A DNA stretch of 64,000 nt from Batillaria attramentaria (taxonomy: Eukaryota > Mollusca > Gastropoda > Batillariidae): the NCBI GenBank assembly GCA_018292915.2, contig JACVVK020000322.1, positions 265,001 to 329,000 on the forward strand, in the 5' to 3' direction. Positions 22,541 through 35,199 of this stretch are shown piece after piece (positions within the stretch are counted from its first letter, which is position 1; each line of letters begins with the position of its first letter). The notes beneath the pieces were generated by a model, which saw only the letters and a list, made by a program, of their open reading frames with translations, had not been told where the DNA came from and searched no databases. A program made the translations under genes and the position numbers.

Positions 22541-22740
22541 TGGAGAGAACGAACGAACGAACGAACGAACGAACTTTATTTTCCAACGGAAGTGATTTAA
22601 CCAAACAATGATTATTTTTCAATCAGCCGTTGCTACAAAAACGAAAGACTACAATGGCATGATTAAAGGGAAATACAAAAAAAAGGCAAAATAAAGAAAA
22701 AAAATTACTCGAAAGAAAAAAAATCTTTCTCTCACTCTCC

Positions 22741-22836
<96 letters not shown>
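22541..22836. repeat. (GAAC)n and long (CA)n
   Basis: (GAAC)n at 22548-22573 and (CA)n of about 45 units at 22744-22835, between the LINE at 21.5 kb and the minus-strand fragment at 22.9 kb. Confidence 0.9.
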
Positions 22837-22837
<1 letters not shown>

Positions 22838-22917
22838 GACATGGTTGTTCAGATTAAACACCAAAATGAACACTTGAAAGAAACTTTCTTATTACCGAGA
22901 AGTAAACGTCTGGTTCA

Positions 22918-23231
22918 GTGTTTCAGTTTCAAGTAGATGGGAAAACAGTCTTTTTTCTGAAAGTGGAACGTGACGGAATAATTTTTAGACTTGGTGGTAG
23001 TGAGTTCCAGACTGTGGGCCCAGAGAAAGCAAAACTCATTTTATATATGTCTATCCTAGGGAGTGGGAGTGGTATACAACCGTTTCTCATTCCTCTAATG
23101 GCATGTGTCGGTTGTTTAATGGGTGATTTAAGGTATGACGGGGCATTCCCGTGAATGGTACTATGTACAAGTAGACATTTGTTCAGGATATGTTGACTGC
23201 GCAGAGACAGAATCCCGATTAACTCCATCAA
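22918..23231 (-). mobile_element. LINE ORF2 C-terminal fragment, minus strand
   Basis: The minus strand reads ILSLRSQHILNKCL, then FSGPTVWNSLPPSLK and STFRKK, the typical end of CR1/Jockey-like ORF2 proteins (compare FSGPDLWNSLP in the element at 35.2 kb). Short and truncated on both sides. Confidence 0.65.
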
Positions 23232-23437
23232 GCATAATACAGACGATGTAACAGGCTGGGTTCAAATCACGTATCTGGTAGCTAACAGTCGCATAATTCT
23301 ATGACAGGCTTTAACTTTACTTTATTCTGAATTTTTTTTTTGTCTAACATTACAGGATAAAACTTGCAAATGTAAATAAAGATATACCGTAAATATATAC
23401 ATAATTATAACTGAACTGTTCAGACTCTTCTTGTGCA

Positions 23438-23525
<88 letters not shown>

Positions 23526-24193
23526 TGTGATTTCCTAGTGTCAATTGCGTACAGTAAAGAGTACAGCGTGTAGTACACTAGAACAGCAGAATAGCTTAGT
23601 ACACCACAGGAAGGAGTAAACATGGTGATGTGGTGAGAAGCAGAACATTGTACAGTACAGTAGAGTTGCTGTGTGTCACGTAACGGCTGTGTAGGACAGA
23701 ATAACATACGATAAAGTAAACTAAAATAGAGCAGATCTGTGTAGCATTAAATCCGCCATAGCACCATGGCCCGGGCGACCCTTCCGTTTTACAAGAAGAT
23801 TTTCCTTTGGGGGCGGCCCGAGCAGCCGGATATGAGTCAGAGCAGGGCAGGTCAAACCGACCCAAGCAACCAGTTTAAAAAAAAAAAACCTAGGATACAC
23901 GAAAGCCACTTGACTGGCTGAACTGCTTAAACACGTCATCCTTTCATTCCCTTCCTAGTCCTCAGTCACCTCTCCAGCTAACACTTCAAAATTGAAATAA
24001 ACATTTTACTGAAGACTGACACTCTCTAGTTTACAGAGCGAAAAAAGCAACGCAGTGCATGCATACGAGTGTCAGATCATTTTCACTTGTAATACCGAAA
24101 TCGGCAAAACATCCGGATATTAACCAGACAATACAGGTAAGCGTACCCTTTTAAAAACAACAACAACAATAACAAAACCAAAACAAAACAACC

Positions 24194-24274
<81 letters not shown>

Positions 24275-24432
24275 CAACTTTATTTATCCCTCGAGGGGCA
24301 ATTAAAGCCAACCATGCTGGTAGTAGCAATGCAGTACTGCATTTTGACTTTACAGAATTGGGTACTGACTACAGTTTACCAAGTGATGCGAGTAGCAAAA
24401 TGACTGGATACTTGACCTGTTACATTACTCTG

Positions 24433-24435
<3 letters not shown>
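23219..24435. repeat. Duplicated block A copy 2 plus start of B
   Basis: Near-identical to 20299-21465 apart from microsatellite length: (GT)n(GA)n at 23441-23524 and (CA)n at 24199-24270 in place of the (AAC)n tract. A LINE piece and other DNA lie between the two copies. Confidence 0.75.
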
Positions 24436-24463
<28 letters not shown>

Positions 24464-25417
24464 CACCAGTTACCTTGGCATGTGTAGCCCGTGTTTGCAT
24501 AGCCATACACACGAACAGCAATATGCCCAAAAGATAGTGGACGGGAGGGGAAGGAGCAAAGACATTTATAAACGTGTTTACCCCAAATGAAATGACACTG
24601 GCTTGAATTAAGAACTTGACAATGCGCATTACTCTGAAGATATCGGAGACACTATTTGGCCGTTTTAGTTTTTCATGAGGAAGTCGCATAATTATCGGTA
24701 TTTATTTTCATGAAAGAAGTTTAAAGCAATGGTAAAACGTTAGTTGGGTGGTTATATGGCGATGTTTAGTGCTCTACAGCTTTAGAAACCATCAAACTAT
24801 CTGACCGAGCGATGACATATTGGAACGTGCTACACAGGAAGCCTAGTCGCAGAATAAATCGGACGAACACTTATCTACTAACAGCCAGCACTAAACTGTT
24901 TCCTCTTTTGATCTGGGTCAAACCATTGAAAAGTATGTGTGCTAGAAAATATAACGGCTAGCTGTGTAACACACTAGTGGTACATAATGCTGGAGTTCAG
25001 ATTTGTGAGTCAGGCAACGTCAAATCATTGTGGCCGTGACACAATGACATCCCTGTGTTTTCACGTGTAATTGGCTGAGCTGGGCTTTAAGCGCCCATGA
25101 TGAATTAAAAACAAACAAACAAACAAACAAACAGCGCACGTAGCATAAAGAATAGGGCCAAAATTCGTAAAGTACACATACTGCAGTTAGTTTCACTGGG
25201 TTGAATGCTTTTTGTTCATTTCTTTTCCAAACAACCCTTGGATTGTTTCCAGCAGCAGAGAATGACTGGCACGGGCTGCACATGGCAGTTGGTAACAGAT
25301 GTAGTCTACCCTGGTCCTTGGACTGTGAAGAGTGCACAGCGTGAGAGTTAGAGAATTAGAGAATTCCAACGAAAAGTAGTTTCCTTCTAAGCAGTCATCA
25401 GTCGTACCACTCATTCT

Positions 25418-25484
<67 letters not shown>

Positions 25485-25616
25485 TGCTAGCTGTGTAACA
25501 CCCTACTATCGTATCTGCCATGTATGACCAACCCAGATAACAGACCCTCACTACGCTTCAACATTATACCCGATCTCCGTGCACACCGGTTGATATCTGA
25601 ACAAGCAATACAAGCT

Positions 25617-25675
25617 TTAAACTTCCTGGTTTTACTTTACACCAGGATGAGAATTTTCAGTGTCAGAGAAACATC
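25617..25675 (+). promoter_or_regulatory. Gene 2 leader with short hairpin and overlapping uORF
   Basis: A 7-bp stem TCCTGGT (25624-25630) pairs with ACCAGGA (25641-25647) around a 10-base loop. An upstream ATG at 25647 begins at the last base of the stem and opens a reading frame that runs past the main ATG (29 bases downstream) in another frame. The same arrangement is present before gene 3. This may lower initiation at the main ATG (inference). Confidence 0.55.
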
Positions 25676-25751
25676 ATGGCGGGATGTTGCCTGTTGGTGT
25701 TTCTGTTTCTGGTGTTACTCTCTGGGTCGCCGGGCAATGGACAATCCCAAG
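25676..25751 (+). CDS. Gene 2 first coding exon: signal peptide
   Basis: ATG at 25676, donor GTAAGA at 25752-25757. Encodes 25 residues plus one base: MAGCC, a Leu/Val/Phe-rich hydrophobic core (LLVFLFLVLLSG), then small and polar residues (SPGNGQSQ), a good secretory signal peptide. It leaves in phase 1, matching the EGF exons downstream. The 5' leader and the MA start are clearly related to the gene 3 exon at 44828, which supports this ATG rather than the upstream out-of-frame ATG at 25647. Confidence 0.82.
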
Positions 25752-26570
25752 GTAAGAAAACTATTGCGATATTCAAATGATTATCTTCAATGTTAGAGCC
25801 TTGGGAGAAATTAGATGTACTTGTTGCAGTGTTTTAGTGTGGTCACTCTGTGACTGTAGACTCGTTCACAGTGACTTGTACATGCATGGACTGACAATGT
25901 GGATTTTAGTCCTTCCGTGTCATACCGATGTACTCTGCGCCATTTCACTGACAACTTGAAACTACATGATGCTTTGGGCGCACTGGATTTGTGCGGTGGT
26001 AAAAAGCGGCTTTCACTGGCCGGCTGGGCAAACAGAATGTGACATACCGTCACTGTGGACTGCAATCGCCGTCGTGAACCGTGGCGCTGGGGGAAAGGAG
26101 AAGACTCCCAATGGCATCCCTTCTACTGTATTATATACATACACAACAAACAATTTAAACAAGCTCTCTTTCAGTAGCTGAATCTCTGGTCCGTCTCAGG
26201 AAGTAATCGGCCCATCGGTCTGCCCGGACAAGCTGATTATAGTACAGAATATTATAACAGTGAAAATTGTGCCTTTTGTTGTTCTACCACTATCTCTGTA
26301 TGAAGTGTCAACTGTACGTTGTTAAGTAAACAAATCTACAGGGGCGTAAACACATGTCACTTTTATTCCTTAAAGTCTTACCTCATGGACCTCTAAAATT
26401 ATAACCCATCCCAAATCAAAAGAACGGTATTCACCATTATTTTTTCCTGAGAAATCACATTGCGCAGCAAAACCATAACCATTTTCCTAAATATCTTGTT
26501 CTTTCTTTTATTTCCGGTTTCCCCAAAGCACTCGTGTGTTACAATAACATGACCTTGGTACGAATTACAT

Positions 26571-26708
26571 AATAATAATAATAATAATTCTTATAATTAT
26601 AGCGCAGACAATCTGCCCAAGAGAGCACTCAGTGCGCGCTACACACACACAGACTCACACACGCCCCCCCCCCTCCCCCCCCCCCCCCCACACACACACA
26701 GACACACA

Positions 26709-26775
<67 letters not shown>

Positions 26776-27645
26776 CGGATGTGGGATACAGGGGAGGATA
26801 CAGTAAAAATTTTAGTGGAAAGCTTGCCGAAACAGATAGGTTTTAAGGTGTGCCTTGAAGTGTAACAGAGTAGGGAGGCTTCACAGGGAGACGGGCAGTG
26901 AGTTCCAGATTTGGGGAGCAGAGTAACTGAAGGAAAGTTGGCCATAAGTTTGCAGACTGACACGGGGTATTTTCAATAGTTTCTCAGAAGATGAGCGAAG
27001 TGAACGGGAGGTTTCATACGTAGTGAGATTCTCTGTGAGGTACTGCCGGGGGGGGGGGGGGGATTTGTCGAAGTGACGGTAGGCTAGTGTTGCTATTTTA
27101 TACATGTAGCATGTAGAACAGGTATACATGTAGAACAGGTAGCCAGTGTAATTCCTTCAGAAGAGGTGTAACATGGTCACGTTTACGCTTTTTGAAAATG
27201 AGACGCGCTGCACTGCTCTGCACACGCTGAAGGCGGTTGATTTGATCAGCTGGCAGGCCAACAAGGACGGAATTACAAAAGTCTAATCTAGATGTGACAG
27301 TTGCATTGATGAGTCGGGCAGTGGAAGATTCAGACAAGAGGGAAAGAACTGAAGCGATTTTCCTAAGCGAAAAGCACGGCACCGATGTGGCTTTCCATGG
27401 ATAGAGTTTGGTCTACAGTTACACCAAGATACTTAACTGAGGGTTTGAGAGGGACGGTGGACCCAGCAAGTGACAAGAAGTCTGCTGAAATCTGAGACAC
27501 ACGGGACTGAGTCCCAGCTACCATCACTTCTGTTTTGAATTGCGGGCATATAGCATCGGTCACTGAACAATTTACACATTACAGGGAACGTTTTGAATAC
27601 TCTAAATAGACTGTCTGATCTGGCAGACAATGACAGGATAATCAT
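26571..27645 (-). mobile_element. LINE fragment (CR1-like), minus strand
   Basis: On the minus strand: KTEVMVAG, VKYLGVTVDQTLSMESHI, RKIASVLSLLSESS, LINATVTSRLDFCNSVLVGLP, RLQRVQSSAARLIF, LLKELHWLPV, then SAPQIWNSLPVSL. These belong to the region after the RT active site. Frames shift near 27130 and 27370. The 3' end is at about 26575, marked by (AAT)n and a GCGCTAT-type terminus; a (CA)n run and poly-C interrupt it. Dead copy. Confidence 0.75.
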
Positions 27646-27970
27646 ATGTGTTTCACAGCGGATTGTCTACAGCTTGGCCTGAACGATGTTTCCGACCGGT
27701 ATGAAAGTAATTCAACAGTTTAACAGAAAGTATTGCGATCACCACATGCCGGAAGCTCCATTTACACTCGGCCTGTCTGTTCAGAATCACCATGTCAGGC
27801 AAGGCAGTGAGCCTCGTCTTTTTATAGAAACACCAGTGAATACTCGGACTCCGAGTCTCGTGTAAAGAACCAGTACGCAAACCATGACCTTTTCCCCATG
27901 CTTTACGTGTCAAAGCATAGACTGTGATGCGTACAATCTGCTTAATAACGGCAAATCAATCAAAACACTA

Positions 27971-28170
27971 CAGTCGGACCCGCTTATAAGGAGCTCGCTT
28001 ATAAGAGACCTCTTTTATAATGAACAATTTTTTCCCGGTTTGAGTTGTTCTTTGTTATTTTATACAAAATCCCGCTTATAAGGAGCTCGCTTATAAGAGA
28101 CCTCGCCTATTAGGAGTAAAATTTTCTGCCCCGAATGGCAATTCAGTTCGATTATAAGGAGTAGGGGGGA
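27971..28170 (+). mobile_element. pogo/Tigger-like left terminus
   Basis: Begins right after a TA with CAGTCGGACCCGCTTATAAG and carries repeated TTATAAGGAG and TTATAAGAGACCTC sub-terminal motifs, again at 28071-28110. Inverse of the terminus at 38434. No transposase seen beside it. Confidence 0.65.
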
Positions 28171-28179
28171 CGGTCACCT

Positions 28180-29400
28180 CTCTGGTATCTGTAAAACCGA
28201 AAGTAGCACTTTTCTAGGACGAGGTATCTTTCATTAATACTATTTCCGTTCTTGCGCCCTTCATTAAACACCATCTACATCACTGTAAACCCCTCCAAAA
28301 TGACTTCACCACAAGCATCATCCTCATCCATCAATATCATATACCCATCTTCACTCTCATCATCATCATCACCTGACAATATTTCTACTTACACAACACC
28401 AGAACACACCCCAGCTCACACCGCAACACACACAACTGCTCACCACAAACACAGAACACTCAATAAGCACCATAACACACACCGCAGATACAAACACAGA
28501 ACACGCAGCACAAACCACGACACAATACATGTTGCGCCCCGGGTGTGGGGTCGTCGTGGTTGTCGGGAACGCTACAGATTTAGTTTGTCCTGAATATCAT
28601 TCGCGCATCAGTTCCATTTAGACTGCTTGTCCCGTTGACAGCCTGTGAGTAGATTTTGACAGGAGTAGGTTTGCGAGCAGTACAGGCATCTGACAACACT
28701 GTGTACTTACCATGTGTCATCTACGGGTAAAAGCTGTTTTCACGCGGTTTGAGCTACTCCATCTTTGATTTTTTGCCTAAATAGGGAGGCTGGAGCTTAT
28801 TTTTGTAACTTGAACTGCTGTATTTAGACGCTCTAATTGTCAGCAAGCGTGCCTGAGAGTCTGGGTACGTTGCATTTATTATGTTTTTCCGTAAGAAAAT
28901 TGATTATCATTTTTTCCCTGTGAATAGATTTTTTTAAGTACCCAAATCAGTTCTACACCACAAATGAGTTTTCTCAATACTGGTTTAAAGCTGAGAATAG
29001 AGATATCTTGATATCGTCAATTTTCTTTATGATAACGTTTGTACTGCAATTGAAACTCAAAATCCTTTTCGAAACTGATAATTGTCTCGCGGTTGGCAGG
29101 GGTGGATTGTTCCTACAACTGAAGTTACTTCCCCTGAAATGTGGCAAACGACATTGTTTACCAAACGTTCACAGTGCCTAATTAAGGGGGATCGGGGGAG
29201 GGATGATTAATATAGGTGAATCACTTATATATACACATATAACTATTTCTCTGCGATGCTGATCCCTTTTGCGCTTTCTCAAAGTGTTTCACATACATAC
29301 ACACTTATACGTAATTTCAAAAACAAAAAAATGCATTTAAAATTAGAAATTAGCGTTGATCTAGAAAATAATGAATGTGTTGTTGGTTGTATCTATATAT
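28180..29400. other. Gene 2 intron sequence without recognised features
   Basis: After the pogo-like left end. Contains CATCA/CACA-rich low-complexity DNA at 28300-28530 with an open frame of Ser, Thr and His that I do not regard as a gene. Nothing else recognised. Confidence 0.4.
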
Positions 29401-29404
29401 GCAG

Positions 29405-29507
29405 GCTGCCAGGACGGATGGTGGGGCTTGCCCTGTACCGCTCCGTGTCCCCAAAATTGCGCTAGGTGTTCTCAGTCAAATGGAGATTGTCAGCAGTGCA
29501 GCGGCCA
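29405..29507 (+). pseudogene. Gene 2 EGF-like exon, broken (donor deleted)
   Basis: Acceptor AG 29403-29404 after a T-rich tract, phase 1 start, reading GCQDGWWGLPCTAPC...CARCSQSNGDCQQCSG. The related sequence at 32237-32350 shows that about 30 bases holding the end of the exon and its GTAAG donor are missing after 29507. Read-through runs into a stop at 29557-29559. Downstream intron sequence up to about 29680 matches 32286-32430 closely. Confidence 0.72.
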
Positions 29508-29689
29508 GCTGCGTTCCGATACATGTATCCGTTCCCTGGCTTCCTTACAATTACCATAATGATAGTAAGCGTACGATAGGTGGCAAGCCTCAACCTGAAT
29601 GACAGCTAGAGGGGCGCCAAGACGTTCCCAATGTGTCTTTAGTAGGACACGAGTAGAAAACAGATAGGGAGGACTTTCCAGTTTATCTG

Positions 29690-30798
29690 TAATGGTCTTA
29701 ACATAAAGAATGGTGTACAGCCTCTAACACGAATTACGTATTTATAATAGAGATGTACATATAAAACATAGATTGTATGTACTAACGGTGAAGAGGGATT
29801 TTCACAAATTTATTGTATTTGGTTGGGATCGAGAGGTCTGACGTGTTATTGACTTGAAATTTTGTGTGACGTTCTAAATACGTGCGCCAAATTTGGTAGA
29901 TATAGCTTAACAACTTTTTATGCAGGCTACGAACTTTTCCCCCACCTCTCGTAAAGCTGACGTGCATGAGATGCTTATTTCAGTGAAGTAAGCATACCAT
30001 TCAGAGACAAACATACTTACCGTAAAATCGAATGTTTGAGAAATGTCCCCTCTTTGATATGACGTGGAAAAGGACGTTAAACTCCCAAACACCCACCCCC
30101 ACCCTCTTTGATATGATTCAGTTTTGTGAGCTTATTGCTAACCATTACTCTGCAGGCATAAACGATCCCAACTATAGATTTTTTACGTGCAACTCACAAG
30201 TGTTGCCGGACAGGTTTGGTGTTTCTCACGAACTTTATTCCCCAGAGAACACGTTTGTTTCCACAAGTCTTGGATTTCGGTTTGTTGTGGGTGCATTGAA
30301 CACAAACCAAATACTGTCGCTTCAGAGCAGTACGAATACCACTTTCAAATTCACAAACTAGGTTGTCAGTATCTATCAAGAATAATCCTACAAAACCAGG
30401 TATTCAAACGTTCCCACTGTAAAACTATTGACCGGCCGTGCACTTTCCAGCCAGCCAGTGCGCGCCTCTCTCGTGAAGGGACAGAAATGAGTGCTGTTAG
30501 TTGTAGTTTAGTTGGTTTTGACTTTTCTTTTACAAATTTATTGACTCAAACCATTCATAATTGTCTTATTCAATGATGTTTGATCACAAAATAATGAAAA
30601 ATCGCCCACTAAAATGTTTTTGTTGTGAGCTATTTGTTCATACGAGTGAGGTATTTTAAGAAGTGACCTACAAAATGGCGAGACGAGTCAGAGAGTGACG
30701 TGTCACAGTACGCGGCACGGCCGGATTGCGTTACAATGGCTAGGAACTGTTTGTGTTTGTTGACTTTTCTAAGTTTGTTGACAGTTCATGGCCTTATT

Positions 30799-30877
<79 letters not shown>

Positions 30878-31280
30878 GCTTTAACAGCTTCAAAATGTTC
30901 CTGTGAATAAATACAGCCATCTTTCATGGCAAGCTCCTAATACAAAGATCTCATTGTGAGGTCATCCCACAGTCTACGATCCCAGAATTAAAACAATGTT
31001 ATATCACGATTTTGAAATACAGAGATTTCATCTTGAGGTAGTCGTTCACTGTGAGGTTTTGTCCCAGGGGCTACAACCTCACAATAATAAACAAAAAGTC
31101 ATCTTTCATCAGGAGGTCGTAACAGTGGAGTTTCCATCCAGAGGTAGGCCAGCTCACGTGCCATTGAGTCGTAATCACATTGTACTTCTTAACCTCTGCT
31201 AACAGTTGAAAATTATCAGAACCAGTGTGCATCATAAAAATCTCGGAAAAACTTTGGTAAAAGAGAGAGGCGTCATATAG
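29690..31280. other. Gene 2 intron sequence, mostly unrecognised
   Basis: Holds a SINE tail at 30050-30110 and a microsatellite at 30801-30878. No EGF, F5/8C, transmembrane or phosphatase exon seen. Confidence 0.4.
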
Positions 31281-31475
31281 TATGTGGGCTACCATTTTCC
31301 TCGTTACCCCGACTTTTATATCACCCATATGTTGCGAAAAAACGACTTAAAATCCTCAAACACCCACCTCAGTCTCGGGTCATTCTAGCTGAAGTGTGTG
31401 GTTGTGGTGCAGCGCCCCTACCCTATGGTTGAAAAGCGGGGGATGTGGATTGCACGCTCGCACGAACGACACACG

Positions 31476-31546
<71 letters not shown>

Positions 31547-31783
31547 CTTTGTTTGTGTCCTGAGGAAGGCGAAAGCCGAAACGTTGACCTGTGCCGTCCT
31601 TGTGAAAGCCGGTTAAGTGGTTTCTGTCCCTTTTATGTCGCTTTTATCTGCACATCTTGCTGGCCCTACTCTTTGCAAAATCAAAACTGCATTCATGAAT
31701 AGCTGTATTGGCAGATGAACACAATACATGAGGATTACACGCCCCTAAGTAGTGTGTGTGTATGTGCGTGCGTGCGTGCGTGC

Positions 31784-31858
<75 letters not shown>

Positions 31859-32158
31859 ATGCCATAGTTCATGTGTGTTATGCATGCATGACAACAGCCA
31901 CTGTGTTGTTGTATCTGTATCGCAGGATGTGTCGATGGTTACCACGGCCAGCAGTGTCAGACATCGTGTAGCCAAAACTGTGCAGGACCAGATCATCCAT
32001 GTGACCAAGATACAGGGGCGTGTACGCAGGATAAATCAATCTCTGTCTGTCTGTCTGCCTGTCTCTCTCTCTCTCATGATTTATTCATTCTCAGTCATGA
32101 TTTGTCTTCTTTTGGTTTTTGCTGCACAAAAACAAATACTTACTTTCCCCTAACCATT

Positions 32159-32236
<78 letters not shown>
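30800..32236. repeat. Microsatellite cluster in gene 2
   Basis: (GT)n(GA)n 30801-30878; (CA)n 31483-31543; (GT)n with GTGC interruptions 31751-31856; (CA)n 32159-32235. They sit at related places in duplicated introns, and the last has overrun the 5' half of an EGF exon. Confidence 0.9.
31926..32030 (+). pseudogene. Gene 2 EGF-like exon with GT-to-AT donor change
   Basis: 105 bases, phase 1-1, acceptor AG 31924-31925. Encodes GCVDGYHGQQC...CSQNCAGPDHPCDQDTGACTQ, six cysteines. The exon ends CGCAGG followed by ATAAATC, whereas its sister exon at 34236 ends CGCAGG followed by GTAAATC. The donor is therefore lost here unless an AT-AC type donor is used, which the flanks do not support. The coding part is otherwise intact. 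Confidence 0.75.
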
Positions 32237-32237
<1 letters not shown>

Positions 32238-32280
32238 CAACAGTGCAGCGGCCACTTCACTCTCCAGTCTGGCTGTACAG
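32237..32280 (+). pseudogene. Gene 2 EGF-like exon, 3' remnant
   Basis: Follows a long (CA)n run ending in an AG at 32235-32236. It holds the last part of an EGF exon (QQCSGHFTLQSGCT) and an intact donor GTAAGC at 32281. It matches the end that is missing from the exon at 29405, while its own 5' half has been replaced by (CA)n. Confidence 0.7.
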
Positions 32281-32868
32281 GTAAGCTGCGTTCCGGTACA
32301 TGTATCCGTTCCATGGCTTCCTCATAATAATAAGCGTACGATAGGTGGCAAGCCTAAACCTGAATGACAGCTAGAGGGGCGCCAAGACGTTCCCAATGTG
32401 TCTTTAGTAGAATACAGGTAGAAAACAGACAAATACTGGAAATACTGTACAATGAAAGCTGTGGCAGAGGTGATTCTTACACATTTCAAAGTAATTCCTG
32501 AAACTGAAAGCAGTTTCTTTTCAGATTACAACACATTCTTGATAAGACGTGCAAAACTATGACTATAGCGTTATTGTCTGCTTTTCTAGGTTAAAAGACA
32601 CGGTAGTTGACAGGTTTGTACATAGTAGTTGAAGTTTAAAACTGAGGGAAACGGTGAATATGACGTTTTCGAAGTGATGTTTATTTTGGGCATACCGATC
32701 GAAAATGGCACAGGTCTTCAATGCAGTGCAAATCACATTGCTTACAAGCGGGATCTGTAACTGGTAGGGCGAAACAGGACACAGCATTTAGTGGCAGCGG
32801 ACCTCATCGTAAAGTGTTCGTGCACGTTCAGGCAACCAGTGTAGCTGGTCGTACCATTTTACTTGCAG

Positions 32869-32970
32869 GATGCGACGCTGGTTACTATGGCCCAACATGT
32901 CAGTCAACATGTAGCGTGAGGTGTGCAGGAACCAACAATCCATGTGTACAAGAATCGGGGAAGTGTATGG
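32869..32970 (+). CDS. Gene 2 short EGF-like exon
   Basis: 102 bases, phase 1-1, acceptor AG 32867-32868, donor GTAAAT 32971. Encodes GCDAGYYGPTC...CSVRCAGTNNPCVQESGKCM, a six-cysteine short EGF-like module. The sequence before it (from about 32790) matches that before the exon at 33648. Confidence 0.82.
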
Positions 32971-33253
32971 GTAAATATTTTACGTATCGGCGTGTCAGTT
33001 ATTACTTATTCATTAAATTTAAAATACTGCATAGTTAGTTACTTAGTGCTTCACGCCGCGCGAGCACCAAAGACGATTTCAGTCGCGGTTATCAAGGTCC
33101 TCAGTCCGCCATATTGAAATAAAAAGACGGATAAAATAACCTATTTCATTTCTTCGTACATATAATCACAGAGGTCGAGGATTGTCCGTATTACTAGAGG
33201 TGTCCATATTTTAAATTTGACATTAAAAAAGTTTAATAGCTACTACAATTGTC

Positions 33254-33285
<32 letters not shown>

Positions 33286-33459
33286 CGCACGCACGCACGC
33301 ACGCACGCACGTACATACACAATACTGAACAAAAGTAAACTGGATCAATTTTAAATTCTGCACATCTGGCTGGCCCTACTCTTTGCAAAATCAAAACTGC
33401 ATTCATGAATAGCTGTAATGGCAGATGAACACAATACACGAGGATTACACGCCCCTACG

Positions 33460-33570
<111 letters not shown>

Positions 33571-33647
33571 CAGCAGTGGACCTCATCGTAAAGCGTTCGT
33601 GCACGTTCAGGCAACCAGTGTAGCTGATCATACCATCTTACTTTCAG

Positions 33648-33752
33648 GATGCAACGCTGGTTACTATGGCACAACATGTCAGTCAAGATGTAACTGGAAG
33701 TGTGCAGGAGCCAACAACCCATGTGAGCAAGACTCGGGAAAGTGTACTCAGG
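33648..33752 (+). CDS. Gene 2 short EGF-like exon
   Basis: 105 bases, phase 1-1, acceptor AG 33646-33647, donor GTAAAT 33753. Encodes GCNAGYYGTTC...CNWKCAGANNPCEQDSGKCTQ. A tandem duplicate of 32869-32970 with part of the upstream intron. Confidence 0.82.
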
Positions 33753-33856
33753 GTAAATAATTTCACTTGTCAGGCTGCTGAAATGTGGCAATAAAACAAG
33801 TTTATCAGGCGGTGCAGTTGTCTAAAAAAAAAAACCAAAAAAACAAAGAAGCTAAG

Positions 33857-33919
<63 letters not shown>

Positions 33920-34082
33920 AGAATACTGAAACATCAAACGAAATTGGATCAGCACTTTCCAGGTGTCATTTGAAATGCTTATCTTACTGGCCAGCCATGT
34001 GCAAATTAAGAACTGCATGAATACCTGTCTTAGCCGATAAATCACAATAGATGTGGATTACACACCACTACATATAGTGCGC

Positions 34083-34168
<86 letters not shown>

Positions 34169-34235
34169 TATATGCCATAGTTCATGTGTGTTATGCATGC
34201 ATGACAACATCCACTGTGTTGTATCTGTATCGCAG

Positions 34236-34340
34236 GATGTGTCGATGGTTACCACGGCCAACAGTGCCAGACATCGTGTAGCCGAAACTGTGCAGGACCA
34301 AACCGTCCATGCAACCGAGATACAGGGGCGTGTACGCAGG
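34236..34340 (+). CDS. Gene 2 short EGF-like exon
   Basis: 105 bases, phase 1-1, acceptor AG 34234-34235, donor GTAAAT 34341. Encodes GCVDGYHGQQC...CSRNCAGPNRPCNRDTGACTQ. Sister of the damaged exon at 31926; this copy keeps a good donor. A (CT)n run follows the donor. Confidence 0.83.
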
Positions 34341-34345
34341 GTAAA

Positions 34346-34390
<45 letters not shown>

Positions 34391-34913
34391 CCCCCTCCCC
34401 TCTTTCCACGGAAGTTATGGTTACGAAGTAACCTGTCACGGAACTTATGTGCACGAAACAACCACGCATGTGGACAAGTACCATTCTTTTCAGTCATGAT
34501 TTGGAGAAGCCCATTTATGCTGTCGATTTGATGTTTTTCATTTTGAATTTGAATTTTCTAATGTGTCGACCAATTCTTGAGAGAGATCGAGAGAGAGAGA
34601 GGGGGGGGGGAGGGATCATATGGTTATGACGTAACAACAAATCAAGCGTTAGTCTTTAAAATACTCAGGTCGTGAATCCTGGCTGGGAGCCAAGTATGTT
34701 GGCTGCCATTTTCCCCATTGCCCCGACTTTTATATCACCCATATGTTGTGAAACAGGACTTTAAATCCTCAAACATCCACCCATCCACCCTTGTCTCGGA
34801 GCCTCCTACTTGAAGTGTGTCGTTGTGGTGCACCTACCCTATGGTTCAAGGTTGATAAGGGGGGGGGGGGGGGGGATGTGGATTGCACGCTCTCACGAAC
34901 GACACACCCATGC

Positions 34914-34990
<77 letters not shown>

Positions 34991-35037
34991 GAACATCGCT
35001 CATCGATCGTCGTGTGTTGTTTCACCTGTTGTTTCAG

Positions 35038-35136
35038 GATGTGTTGATGGGTATAACGGCCAGAAATGTCAGTGCAGCGACAACTGTAAAGGACGGCGTC
35101 ATCCCTGTAATGAAAATACAGGAGTGTGCTCTTTGG
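35038..35136 (+). CDS. Gene 2 short EGF-like exon, last one seen
   Basis: 99 bases, phase 1-1, acceptor AG 35036-35037 after TTGTTGTTTC, donor GTAAAT 35137. Encodes GCVDGYNGQKCQCSDNCKGRRHPCNENTGVCSL. About 80 bases later a LINE fragment starts, and no transmembrane or phosphatase exon follows before gene 3. As the exon leaves in phase 1, it could in principle splice to the gene 3 exon at 46190. Confidence 0.8.
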
Positions 35137-35199
35137 GTAAATCCCACCTTCTCTCTATTATCATTAATAAAACATTTCAGCCAGTCAGCCAGTCAGCCA

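Noticed and set aside
28252..28593. ORF of 113 codons rich in Ser, Thr and His
   Set aside because: Low-complexity CATCA/CACA DNA, no signal or domain, inside a gene 2 intron.
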